DNA from: Hungatella sp.
GTDB taxonomy: Bacteria; Bacillota; Clostridia; Lachnospirales; Lachnospiraceae
Assembly: GCA_022798105.1 (NCBI GenBank)
Contig: JAAWLV010000002.1
Coordinates: 1-49,783, forward strand
Direction of reading: 5' to 3'
DNA length: 49,783 nt
The translations under genes were made by a program, and so were the position numbers. The notes below the pieces were generated by a model that was given only the letters and a program-made list of their open reading frames with translations, did not search any database and was not told the origin of the DNA. Numbering within the stretch: position 1 is the first letter of the stretch; every line of letters starts with the position of its first letter. Positions 19,950 to 28,940 of the stretch are shown here, piece by piece.

Positions 19950-20617
19950 TTTAACAAATCCGCCACTTTTTCAATGGCCTTTTTAATTTTGTTGTAGCCT
20001 TCCTCCACCTTCCCGAATACTTTGGTCTGGCCGGCCACATCCGTCACAATGTCCACATTCCTGACAAAATCGGCCGGGTCTGTGACGGCGGAGACGGCAC
20101 AAGTGTCTACCTCAAAAGGCCCCCTGTGCCCGAACATCTCCGCGATGGAATCCGCCGGCGTGGTGTAGGCGCTGCGGATATTTACCTTCACCCGCTTTGC
20201 AATGAGGTAATCCTCCACCTGGGTATAATTCCCGTCGTTTTGGGACGTTCCTTCCAGGACGCTTTTGCTGTCAAGCCTTTCTGCCACGTATTGGTTGACC
20301 AGGGCCGTGTAGGTCTTCTTGTCGCCTCCGCCCATAAACGGGACGTTGCGGTAGGGATCCCGGTACTTGAAGTCCTCCAGGGTTTTTATGCCTGTGGTCA
20401 TGTCCGCCACACGGAAGCTGTAGACCACAGAACCCCTCTCCGACGCCTCCACAGCCAGGCTCTGGGCGTTCACCTCCTGGTACAGGACTATCCCCATGTA
20501 CAGGATCAGAATCAGAGAAAAGAAGATCACAGGAAAAATCATGGTCAGTTCTATGGTCAGGTATCCGTCCTCTTTTTGGGGAATGATGGTGTGATGATGG
20601 GGGGTTAATTTTTTCAT
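19946..20617 (-). CDS. TadE-like pseudopilin
   Basis: DGYLTIELTMIFPVIFFSLILILYMGIVLYQ; ATGA overlap with upstream flp. Confidence 0.75.
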   Translation of the reverse strand: MKKLTPHHHTIIPQKEDGYLTIELTMIFPVIFFSLILILYMGIVLYQEVNAQSLAVEASERGSVVYSFRVADMTTGIKTLEDFKYRDPYRNVPFMGGGDKKTYTALVNQYVAERLDSKSVLEGTSQNDGNYTQVEDYLIAKRVKVNIRSAYTTPADSIAEMFGHRGPFEVDTCAVSAVTDPADFVRNVDIVTDVAGQTKVFGKVEEGYNKIKKAIEKVADLLK

Positions 20618-20790
20618 TTTGGTGCTTCTACAATTTTTTGTTCAAACACTGTCTTCATAATGTTTTCACCAAACTCAGTAAGCTCTCGTCTGAACAACAG
20701 CGCAATACACATCAGGGCTGCGATGATCATAACCATCTCCACCGTCCCCATTCCCTCCTCTTCCTCATAAAACCGCTTCATTAAATCCAT
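20614..20790 (-). CDS. flp: Flp-type (type IVb) pilin, 58 aa, absent from the ORF track
   Basis: Translated by hand: MDLMKRFYEEEEGMGTVEMVMIIAALMCIALLFRRELTEFGENIMKTVFEQKIVEAPK*; EEEEG|MGTVE cleavage motif; RBS AAGGAGAA; stop TGA overlaps next ATG. Confidence 0.88.
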   Translation of the reverse strand: MDLMKRFYEEEEGMGTVEMVMIIAALMCIALLFRRELTEFGENIMKTVFEQKIVEAPK

Positions 20791-20963
20791 ATCCGGTATT
20801 CTCCTTCCTTCCCTTTTGTTTTATTCGGGCATTGCCAATCTCCGTGATCGGTCCAAAGTCCTCCTGACAGACCATACTTTTAAGCCGCCCGTCGTCTATA
20901 AAATTGCCGCTGTAACCGGCAGTTTTACCGTCTCGCTTTCCCTGCCTCAAAAAATGGCCGGGC

Positions 20964-21887
20964 TTACATCCCCGAAGTCATGCTCAGCACTGCCGGGGTG
21001 GCCACGATCAGCACGATCCCCAGAAACATGATCATCATGGGGATCAGGATCTTGGTTCCGGCCTGTTCCCCCAGCTCCTTTGCCGCATTCTTGCGCATCT
21101 CCCAGCATTCGCGGCCCTGCTCCCTCAAAACCGGGACCACCTCAGCCCCGCCCCGTCTCAGATTCATGACGATGACGGACACAAACTTGGTCACCTCTTT
21201 TACATGGCATCTCCTGGCAAACTCCTCATAGGCCCTTCCCTCCGGTTTTCCCGCCCGGATCTCAGCCAGGGCGTAGCCCATCTCCTCGTACAGAAGATGT
21301 TCCCGACGGTTTTCATTGATGATCTTTTCCCAGGCTTTTGAGATAGTCATCCCGGCGTTGACGAGAAGCGTAAGTTTGTTCACAAACTCGGGAAATTCCA
21401 TCTGAATGGAAAGCCGCCTCTTCTTTATATCCTCCTCCAGGCTGGCGTCCACCAAAAAGGGGACAGAAACAAAGGCCCCCACAGCCCCGGCCGTCAGCCC
21501 CAGACCGTCCATACTCCCCTGGCATACCAGGATACAACCTACCAGGGAAGCCCCGGCGGCCGCAATCAGGGCGGCCGCCAGGCGGTACCCTTTATGTATA
21601 TAGTGGTAAAATTCCGCGTTTCTTGGCCCCCGAAGTTCCAGGATCTTCTGATATATCCTGCTGTTGTACCTGGCCAGGGCTGAACGGAGAGACATGGGGA
21701 GAAACCTGTCTGTAGGCCACACATCACTCATAGCCAGACCTATGGGAATGAAATCCTTCAGCCCGTACTCCTCTTTGTCCAGATATTCCGTGTACTCATC
21801 ATAATTTCCCCTGGATTTGAAATAAAAAATCAGGAACAGCAACACAAATACCCCGCACACTGCGGCAGAAATAACCGTAAACACCAT
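20964..21887 (-). CDS. tadC: Type II secretion F-domain protein, TadC-like
   Basis: Three hydrophobic segments; SIQMEFPEFVNKLTLLVNAGMTISKAW; downstream of tadB. Confidence 0.85.
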   Translation of the reverse strand: MVFTVISAAVCGVFVLLFLIFYFKSRGNYDEYTEYLDKEEYGLKDFIPIGLAMSDVWPTDRFLPMSLRSALARYNSRIYQKILELRGPRNAEFYHYIHKGYRLAAALIAAAGASLVGCILVCQGSMDGLGLTAGAVGAFVSVPFLVDASLEEDIKKRRLSIQMEFPEFVNKLTLLVNAGMTISKAWEKIINENRREHLLYEEMGYALAEIRAGKPEGRAYEEFARRCHVKEVTKFVSVIVMNLRRGGAEVVPVLREQGRECWEMRKNAAKELGEQAGTKILIPMMIMFLGIVLIVATPAVLSMTSGM

Positions 21888-21904
21888 AAGCTTCCTCCTG
21901 GTTT

Positions 21905-22774
21905 TCAGACGCTGATTTTCATAAGTTTTGAGCCCACCAGATAGGAGATGCCGAACATCCCGATGGCCGCCGTCATGGCAATCCTGCCTGCCGGCTGGGT
22001 AAACACCGGTTCCATGTACTCCCCGGAGGTCACCGTCAAAAAGAGGATCATAATCACGGGAAGAGCCATCATAAAGTTAAATTCATACTTTCTACCGGAG
22101 ATGGTGGTCTCTATCTCCTGCTTCACCTCGATTTTTTCCCCGATGGTGTTGGAAGTGGAGCGCATAACCTCCATAAGGTCTCCCCCGGTCCTCTTGCAGG
22201 TGACGAAAATATCCACAAAATTTTCGATATCCTCCAGATGAGCTCTCTCAGCAAACTGGCTGAACATACTCTCTGTTGTGTTGTTCATGCCGATCCCCCG
22301 GAGAATGTATTCCATCTCCACCAAAATATCGGTCCGGGGATCCGGATAGATCACCTGCAAGTCCTTAAGGGCGTCCCCGATGCCCGACTCCACGGATTTT
22401 CCCACGGACAGAGCCGAAGCCAGGGAGTAGAGCATATCCTTAAACTGAAGTGTCAGCTGGTTCTTCCTCTTTTCAATAATCTGTCTGGTGCGGATCTTCG
22501 GCCATTTAAAGGCCAATGCCATAAGCAGCGCCGACAAAATCAGGCTGTGGTAAAACACATAACCAACCGCAAACAGAACTGCGGCGGCAAACACCAGATT
22601 GATAAGCTTCTCCCCTTTTCCCATGATGTACACGTCGTAATCAGTTAAGCCGTCCTCCCGCTCCTGAATCTCCTGGGATTCTCTCTTTTTTCCAAACACA
22701 CAGAATTCCTCCTTGTATCTGTCATGTACTCTCGGAATCTCTCCTGCACCTGCCTTTGTGACAGATTGGCACAA
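21905..22774 (-). CDS. tadB: Type II secretion F-domain protein, TadB-like
   Basis: LQFKDMLYSLASALSVGKSVESGIGDAL; FVDIFVTCKRTGGDLMEVMRSTSNTIGEK; true start probably downstream of the ORF-track start. Confidence 0.85.
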   Translation of the reverse strand: MCQSVTKAGAGEIPRVHDRYKEEFCVFGKKRESQEIQEREDGLTDYDVYIMGKGEKLINLVFAAAVLFAVGYVFYHSLILSALLMALAFKWPKIRTRQIIEKRKNQLTLQFKDMLYSLASALSVGKSVESGIGDALKDLQVIYPDPRTDILVEMEYILRGIGMNNTTESMFSQFAERAHLEDIENFVDIFVTCKRTGGDLMEVMRSTSNTIGEKIEVKQEIETTISGRKYEFNFMMALPVIMILFLTVTSGEYMEPVFTQPAGRIAMTAAIGMFGISYLVGSKLMKISV

Positions 22775-22809
22775 AGAGACTTAGAGAGTACATTGTCGTC
22801 TCAGCTTCT

Positions 22810-24045
22810 CTATACCAGGTCTGACAGCCCGGCATTGCGAAACTTTTCCCTGTGAATCATAGGATGTTCCGTCCGAACCAGCTCTCCTATGATCCGCTTG
22901 TTCTCATCTTCGCCTCTCTCCACAAACCGGTACAGAGGGTTTATGCGGATGGAACCGTTTTCATAGCCCGCCACCTCGCTGATCTCCACGGTTCTCCGGG
23001 ATTTATCCCGCAGCCTGGACAGCTGGATAATAATATCGACGGCGGAGGCAATCTGCTGGCGGATGGCCTCTATGGGAATGGAGTTGCCTGACACTACCAT
23101 GGTTTCCAGACGGCTCAACATATCCTTTGTAGAGTTGGAATGGCCTGTGGACAGAGAACCGTCGTGGCCTGTATTCATGGCCTGGAGCATGTCCAGCGCT
23201 TCCGCCCCCCTGACTTCCCCCACCACAATCCGCTCAGGCCTCATGCGCAGGGAGGAGCGGATCAGATCGCGGATGGTCACCTCCCCTTTGCCTTCCATGT
23301 TGGCGTTCCTCGTCTCCATCCGTACCAGGTTGTCCACCCCTTTTATCTGCAGCTCTGCCGAGTCCTCTATGGTGATCACCCGCTCATCCTTTGGAATAAA
23401 ATTGGAGAGTGCATTTAAAAATGTAGTCTTTCCCGACCCGGTACCGCCGCTGATGAATATATTGTATTTGGCCTTCACCATCCGTTCCAGAAGTTCCGCC
23501 ACCTGCGGGGTGATAGAACCGTAGGCGATCAGCTTCTCCACGGTCATAGGATCTTCCGGAAACTTGCGGATGGTCACCGTGGGGCCGTTAAGGGCAATGG
23601 GAGGAAGCACCACATTGACCCTGGATCCGTCCAAAAGTCTTGCGTCCACAATGGGATTGGCCTCGTTTACGGTGCGGTTTACCCTGGATACGATATTCAG
23701 GATCACATTCTCCAGCTTTTCATTGGTCTCAAAGCTTACGTTCCTGCGGTAAAGGCGTCCCGACTGCTCCACAAACACGTGATGGGGGCCGTTGATCATA
23801 ATCTCCGTAATGGTCGGGTCGTCAACCAGGGGCTGAAGCACATCCAGCCCTCTCATGGAATTGAAAACGCCCTCCATCACCTGCCGCTTTTGTGTTAACG
23901 GCATATACTGCCTCTGAGACTCCTCCCCGATGATTTCCCCGATCACTTCCCGGATCTCATCGTCCTCCACGTTCCGCGTCAGATCCAGCCGATCCGATAC
24001 CATCTGCCGAATCTTCTTTATGTATTCCTGCATGTCTTCTATCAT
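22810..24045 (-). CDS. tadA: Tad secretion ATPase CpaF/TadA
   Basis: Walker A NIFISGGTGSGKTTFLNAL; SSLRMRPERIVVGEVRGAEALDMLQAMNTGHDGSLSTGHSNS. Confidence 0.95.
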   Translation of the reverse strand: MIEDMQEYIKKIRQMVSDRLDLTRNVEDDEIREVIGEIIGEESQRQYMPLTQKRQVMEGVFNSMRGLDVLQPLVDDPTITEIMINGPHHVFVEQSGRLYRRNVSFETNEKLENVILNIVSRVNRTVNEANPIVDARLLDGSRVNVVLPPIALNGPTVTIRKFPEDPMTVEKLIAYGSITPQVAELLERMVKAKYNIFISGGTGSGKTTFLNALSNFIPKDERVITIEDSAELQIKGVDNLVRMETRNANMEGKGEVTIRDLIRSSLRMRPERIVVGEVRGAEALDMLQAMNTGHDGSLSTGHSNSTKDMLSRLETMVVSGNSIPIEAIRQQIASAVDIIIQLSRLRDKSRRTVEISEVAGYENGSIRINPLYRFVERGEDENKRIIGELVRTEHPMIHREKFRNAGLSDLV

Positions 24046-25145
24046 TGTTCAACCGCTCCCCCCATAACCGCCTGAAACACAGGGCCCATCAGCTGTGCAA
24101 TCGCCTCCTTAGCCTGCAGCATGGTTCGCTTTCTTTCCATCGCCGGAAAAAGCATGACGGTTGCGCACAAGGGCAGACGGCTGCCTGCGGTGTCCGGCAG
24201 AAGCACTGCCGGCTTCTTGTGGGGCTCCGCTTTATTTATGATGATGTTCATCTTGTGTATCAGAGAATCGTACATATCGTGCAGTGCGGATTCCTCCAGC
24301 AGACGGACGAGTTTTGAGACGCTTCCCTCATCCATAACAACAGGAACCATGACTGTGTCTGCCTCCGCCAAAACCGCTCTGGTTTTGTCCGTAAACCCTG
24401 AGGACTGATCGACCACCACCAGATCGTAATCCGCAAGCTCTCTGATAATGTTTAACAGCTCTCCAATCTCCTTCCCGTTAAGTTCCTCATACTCAGAGAC
24501 GCTCTCCACCCCTGATATATAGTCAAAGCCGGCCTGGGATTCTGTACGGATGGCCCCTTTCACCTTGATACCTGCATTCATCCCTCTGGTTTTCAGGGCC
24601 AGAAAGATATCGGAAAGGCTGCCGGATGTCCTCTCTAATACATCGTTTACCGAATCAATCTCCTCCAGGTTCAGATACATCACACGTACTCCCGCCATTG
24701 CCGCCGTCATGGCAAGGGCCAGGGCAAGGGTTGTCTTTCCTGTGCCTCCGGCAGGGCTGTAAAAGGCCGCAATCCTTGTATTGCTGTTTCCCCTGACCAT
24801 CTCCGGGGCGTTGTTTGCCTCCGCGTACTTAAACAGCACCGTGTTGGCCAGAGATTCCATCTTCTGGTATTTTTTCACCGTGTCAAATCCCTCTGCCGGC
24901 GCGGCGCCCATACTCATCACGATCCTGGTTGTATCAGGAGTCAGCATTTTAAGCTTTGTATCCCCAAAGCACTGATCCACCAGCAGGATATCTGCCTTTC
25001 CTCCCTGTTCCAAATACTGATGTAGTTTCTCTTTTTTCGTAAAGACAGTCAGCTCAAACTGCGGGATATGTTCCATAAAATAGCAGGATATTTCTTTTAA
25101 AAATAAATCATCGCTGTCTGCCAGTATCATTTTTCTCTTCATCAT
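24042..25145 (-). CDS. tadZ: TadZ/CpaE-like ParA-family ATPase with receiver-like N-terminus
   Basis: FYSPAGGTGKTTLALALAM deviant Walker A; DYDLVVVDQSSGF; start taken at internal Met with upstream GGGAG (ORF track 25184). Confidence 0.82.
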   Translation of the reverse strand: MMKRKMILADSDDLFLKEISCYFMEHIPQFELTVFTKKEKLHQYLEQGGKADILLVDQCFGDTKLKMLTPDTTRIVMSMGAAPAEGFDTVKKYQKMESLANTVLFKYAEANNAPEMVRGNSNTRIAAFYSPAGGTGKTTLALALAMTAAMAGVRVMYLNLEEIDSVNDVLERTSGSLSDIFLALKTRGMNAGIKVKGAIRTESQAGFDYISGVESVSEYEELNGKEIGELLNIIRELADYDLVVVDQSSGFTDKTRAVLAEADTVMVPVVMDEGSVSKLVRLLEESALHDMYDSLIHKMNIIINKAEPHKKPAVLLPDTAGSRLPLCATVMLFPAMERKRTMLQAKEAIAQLMGPVFQAVMGGAVEQ

Positions 25146-25192
25146 ATCCGTTTTCTCCCTGCACCCAGTCCGCGTTTCAAACATTTTTAGAA

Positions 25193-25221
25193 ATTATATC
25201 ACTTTCTTAAAAGAAAGTAAA
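25193..25221 (-). promoter_or_regulatory. tad promoter with palindromic operator in the spacer
   Basis: Minus strand TTTACT-17 bp-TATAAT; palindrome ACTTTCTT-aa-AAGAAAGT (plus 25201-25218) lies across the spacer. Confidence 0.65.
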
Positions 25222-25477
25222 CTAATTTCTATATACAAAGTATCGTTTTTTGCTTTTTTCGACAAACACGCGCAAAAATACGGCCTGGAGCCGGCCCTTC
25301 TCTTCGATTCTCCCGCCCCCGCATAAATTATCTGAAAACTCACATTCTATATAAGAAACTATTTTACTTCTCCAATTGACATGTAACGCCTTGGGAATTT
25401 TCCAACTACAATTAACTATTATCAGCAGCTGTTTGAGCCGCAAAGACTATTGCATACAGAAATGAGGGTATCAAGTA

Positions 25478-25798
25478 ATGAACGTAATGGAACGGATTGA
25501 TGAACTATGTAAACAGCACAATATAAGCAAGTACCGCCTGTCCCAGATAACCGGAATTGCCCAGTCTGCTTTTTCCAAAATGGCAAGGCAGCAGTCCTCC
25601 CTGTCCCTCGAGACCATCCAGCGGATCTGCGATGCCTTCGGCATCTCTGTGGCCCAGTTTTTTTCCAATGACGGGGAGTATCCTGATTTGACCGATGAAC
25701 AGAAGAAACTGTTGGACTGCTGGGCGCTGTTGGATCAAAAAAAGAGGGACTATGCCCTCCTTATGATTGAAAAACTGATTACTCTAACAAACCCATAA
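25478..25798 (+). CDS. XRE-family HTH transcriptional regulator
   Basis: RIDELCKQHNISKYRLSQITGIAQSAFSKMARQQSSLSLETIQRICDAFGISVAQFF. Confidence 0.9.
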   Translation: MNVMERIDELCKQHNISKYRLSQITGIAQSAFSKMARQQSSLSLETIQRICDAFGISVAQFFSNDGEYPDLTDEQKKLLDCWALLDQKKRDYALLMIEKLITLTNP

Positions 25799-28700
25799 GT
25801 TCTTCCTGGCTCAGGCTTCCAAGGCTCACCATACCTTCGGTCACCACCTGCCCTGCCAGGGCCTCCTTCGCCCTCTGAAGCTTTAAAATGTTCTCCTCGA
25901 TGGTGTCCTTCACAACCAGACGGAACACAAGCACCTGCTTCTCCTGGCCGATGCGGTGGGCCCTGTCAGTGGCCTGGTTCTGGGCCGCCGCGTTCCACCA
26001 GGGATCGTAGTGGATCACCATGTCCGCTGCCGTTAAGTTCAGGCCTGTCCCTCCCGCCTTCAGGGAAATAAGAAACACAGGCACACCGTCCCTGTGGAAG
26101 GCATCCACCATGGCCTGCCTTTCTTCCCCGGGAGTCTGTCCTGTCAGCATGTAAAATCTCACGCCTTCTTTCTGAAGGCGTTCTCCGATAAGCCGGAGCA
26201 TGGAGGCAAACTGCGAGAACAGCAGGATCTTGTGGCCGGCCTCAATTCCCGACATGACTAACTCCATACAGGTCTCCAGTTTCGCCGATCCGGCCCGGTA
26301 ATCCTCGTAAACCAGCCTGGGATCGCAGCACACCTGGCGGATCCGGGTCAGGGACGCCAGAATCTGCAGTTTATCGCCCTCCCCGGCCTGGGTTAAAAGC
26401 TGCTGTCTCAGCTGCCAGGCGTGGGCTGTGTAAAGCTGTTTCTGCTCCCCCTCCATCCGGGAGTACACCACGGATTCCAGCTTGCCGGGAAGCTCCTTTA
26501 ACACATCGCTTTTCAGCCTTCGCAGAATAAAGGGAGCCGTCAGCTGCTTAAGCCTCTCCAGCGCCTTTTGGTCCCCCTCCCTTGCCACAGGCACCTCATA
26601 GTCCTTCTTAAATTTCTGGTAGGAAAACAGAAATCCCGGCATCACAAAGTCGAAAATACTCCACAGCTCACCCAGCCGGTTTTCCACAGGCGTGCCGGTC
26701 AGCGCGTATTTGGTGGCCGCCCTGACGGACTTTACCGCCCTGGCATTCTGGGTCCCGGGATTTTTAATATACTGAGCCTCGTCAATCACCTGGAACCGGA
26801 ACGAAAATCCCTGATACAGGGGCAGATCCCTCCGCAGCAGATCATAGGAGGTAATGATTACGTCATACCCCTGGGCATGAAGCAACCGATCCGCCCTCTC
26901 CTTAGAGGGCCCTGTGATCATCAGAGACTTTAAGGACGGGGCAAATGCCTCAATCTCGCACTGCCAGTTGTACACTAAGGATGCAGGGCAGACGATGAGG
27001 GACTGGACGGTCCGCTCTTCCTTCCTGGCCGCCGCATCCGCCAGGATGCTGATAATCTGTATGGTCTTTCCAAGGCCCATGTCGTCCGCCAGAAGCCCGC
27101 CAAAGCCCCACATATCCAGGGTCTTCAGCCACCGAAACCCTGTCTTTTGGTAATCTCTCAAGACGGCATCCATCTCTTTCGGCGCCTGAAGATCGCTGTC
27201 CTTTACAGACCGCATCCCCCGCACCATGGACTTGTACCGCTCATCCCTCATAAAGCGGATGTCCTCCTGCTCCCGAAACAAACCGTCCAGGTACAGAGCC
27301 CTGTATCTGGGAAGCCGGATACAGGTTTGCCCCAGATCCTTTTTCGACAGCCCAAGGCCGTCCGCCATCCGCACCACTGCCAGGAGGCCGTTGTCCTCCA
27401 GGCGCAGAAAATTCCCGCCCTTTAGGCGGAAGTAAGGCTTTTTCTGCCGGTAGGCCTCCAGAAGGCCGGCCATATCGCCGGCTGTCATGCCCTCGGCCTC
27501 AATGGTCAGATCAAGCCAGTGTTCCGCCGCCTGGACGCCCACGGACACCTTAGGCGGCTTAAGGATTTTAAGCCCCCTTCCCTCCTGCAAAAAACGCACC
27601 TCCCCCAGTGCCTTAAGCTGCTCCACGCCCTGGGAGAGAAACAAGAACAGGGCCTCCTCGTCGTCCTTTATCATCAGGTCGTTGGTTACAGGATCCTTAT
27701 ACTTAAAATACCGGGTTAGAATTTGGCTGATATAAAATTCTCCGGGAACATCCCGGCAAATGCTTCTTGGCAGTTTTACATCCTCCACCGGATGGAAGGA
27801 ATACTCCCCGTAGCTTAGAACCGGGGTAAGTACCACCTGGCCCGGAGCCGGATTTTCCAGGTCAAACCTGGCCTTAAGCTTTTGAGGCCGCAGGCTCTCC
27901 AGATCCAGATCCCCTGTATCCAGAAGTCCGTGTCGGTTAAGCCTTCTAAGAACCCTCTCCCAGAAAAGGGGCGCATCCTTTTCCCCTGCCGCCGCCTCAT
28001 AGGGGGCGGCATATCCCTGGGTCATCTGGGAGAAAAACACGCTGCCGTCCCTGGTCAGGTCTTCGTCGCAGATGTAAAGATAGTCGCCCTTCTGCACATA
28101 CAGATGCCTCTCCCCCAGAAACGTGCAGATCTCTTTATCTATGGATACGTTCAGGCCCTGGCGGCCTAACCGCCTTACAGCCACCATTCTGCCCGGATTG
28201 CGGCGGACTACCTTTACCGTACGGCGGATCCCGCCCGGGGTCTCCGCCTCCACCTCCTTTTCGGCCAGAAGGGCAAAAAAACGGTCCCGGATGCTCTTAG
28301 TGACAGTAAGCTCCCGCATGGACGGGCCGGGGGAATAAATGCTTTTCTGAAACTGTGCGCAACACTCCTCATAGGTCCCTGCCAGCTCCAGAACCAGGCC
28401 CAGAAGTTCCCTTGACTCAGGAGAAAAAGCCTCCATCGTGTGGTGGAAAGCCAGGTTTTTCCCGTACTCCCCATAGGTCCCCTGGCCCATGGCCCTGGCA
28501 AATGCAGCCAGATCCTTTATCACATACTGCCGATCCCGGCACAGACGGAACTCTGCCTTGATCTCCCGGCGCCCTATGAGTATCCTTGGCACCAGTCCGA
28601 TGCCCCGATGTTCGTCCTCCATCAGGATCTGTTCCACATCCTTGTTGGTGTATTCCCGTATCATGGCCCGCACCTGGGAGGATGTGGATACAGGCTCTTC

Positions 28701-28940
28701 GGGCCGCTGGGAGGCCTGGGACATATAGTGGGCGAACAATGCCTTTTCATGGGGACACATGTCTTTGTAGGAATTTCCCCGGGCACAGGAACAAGAGCAG
28801 CTGTTGACATAGCTGCCCTTGACTTCCAACCGTACCTTGTAGATTTCTCTGCCGTCTTTTACCTGGCCGCTTATTCCGACCTCGCCTTTCCAGAAAGCCT
28901 TTGTCTGCATTCCGGTTATTTCCATCGGATCTTCCCCCAT
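25779..28940 (-). CDS. SNF2-family DEAD/DEAH helicase with SWIM zinc finger
   Basis: SWIM CSCSCARGNSYKDMCPHEKA; GGLLADDMGLGKTIQIISIL; DEAQ; ALTGTPVENRLGELWSIFDF; TDRAHRIGQ. Confidence 0.93.
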   Translation of the reverse strand: MGEDPMEITGMQTKAFWKGEVGISGQVKDGREIYKVRLEVKGSYVNSCSCSCARGNSYKDMCPHEKALFAHYMSQASQRPEEPVSTSSQVRAMIREYTNKDVEQILMEDEHRGIGLVPRILIGRREIKAEFRLCRDRQYVIKDLAAFARAMGQGTYGEYGKNLAFHHTMEAFSPESRELLGLVLELAGTYEECCAQFQKSIYSPGPSMRELTVTKSIRDRFFALLAEKEVEAETPGGIRRTVKVVRRNPGRMVAVRRLGRQGLNVSIDKEICTFLGERHLYVQKGDYLYICDEDLTRDGSVFFSQMTQGYAAPYEAAAGEKDAPLFWERVLRRLNRHGLLDTGDLDLESLRPQKLKARFDLENPAPGQVVLTPVLSYGEYSFHPVEDVKLPRSICRDVPGEFYISQILTRYFKYKDPVTNDLMIKDDEEALFLFLSQGVEQLKALGEVRFLQEGRGLKILKPPKVSVGVQAAEHWLDLTIEAEGMTAGDMAGLLEAYRQKKPYFRLKGGNFLRLEDNGLLAVVRMADGLGLSKKDLGQTCIRLPRYRALYLDGLFREQEDIRFMRDERYKSMVRGMRSVKDSDLQAPKEMDAVLRDYQKTGFRWLKTLDMWGFGGLLADDMGLGKTIQIISILADAAARKEERTVQSLIVCPASLVYNWQCEIEAFAPSLKSLMITGPSKERADRLLHAQGYDVIITSYDLLRRDLPLYQGFSFRFQVIDEAQYIKNPGTQNARAVKSVRAATKYALTGTPVENRLGELWSIFDFVMPGFLFSYQKFKKDYEVPVAREGDQKALERLKQLTAPFILRRLKSDVLKELPGKLESVVYSRMEGEQKQLYTAHAWQLRQQLLTQAGEGDKLQILASLTRIRQVCCDPRLVYEDYRAGSAKLETCMELVMSGIEAGHKILLFSQFASMLRLIGERLQKEGVRFYMLTGQTPGEERQAMVDAFHRDGVPVFLISLKAGGTGLNLTAADMVIHYDPWWNAAAQNQATDRAHRIGQEKQVLVFRLVVKDTIEENILKLQRAKEALAGQVVTEGMVSLGSLSQEELMGLLE

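Noticed and set aside
20765-20950. 61-aa minus-strand ORF upstream of flp
   Set aside because: Overlaps the flp start out of frame and has no recognisable features; more likely intergenic.
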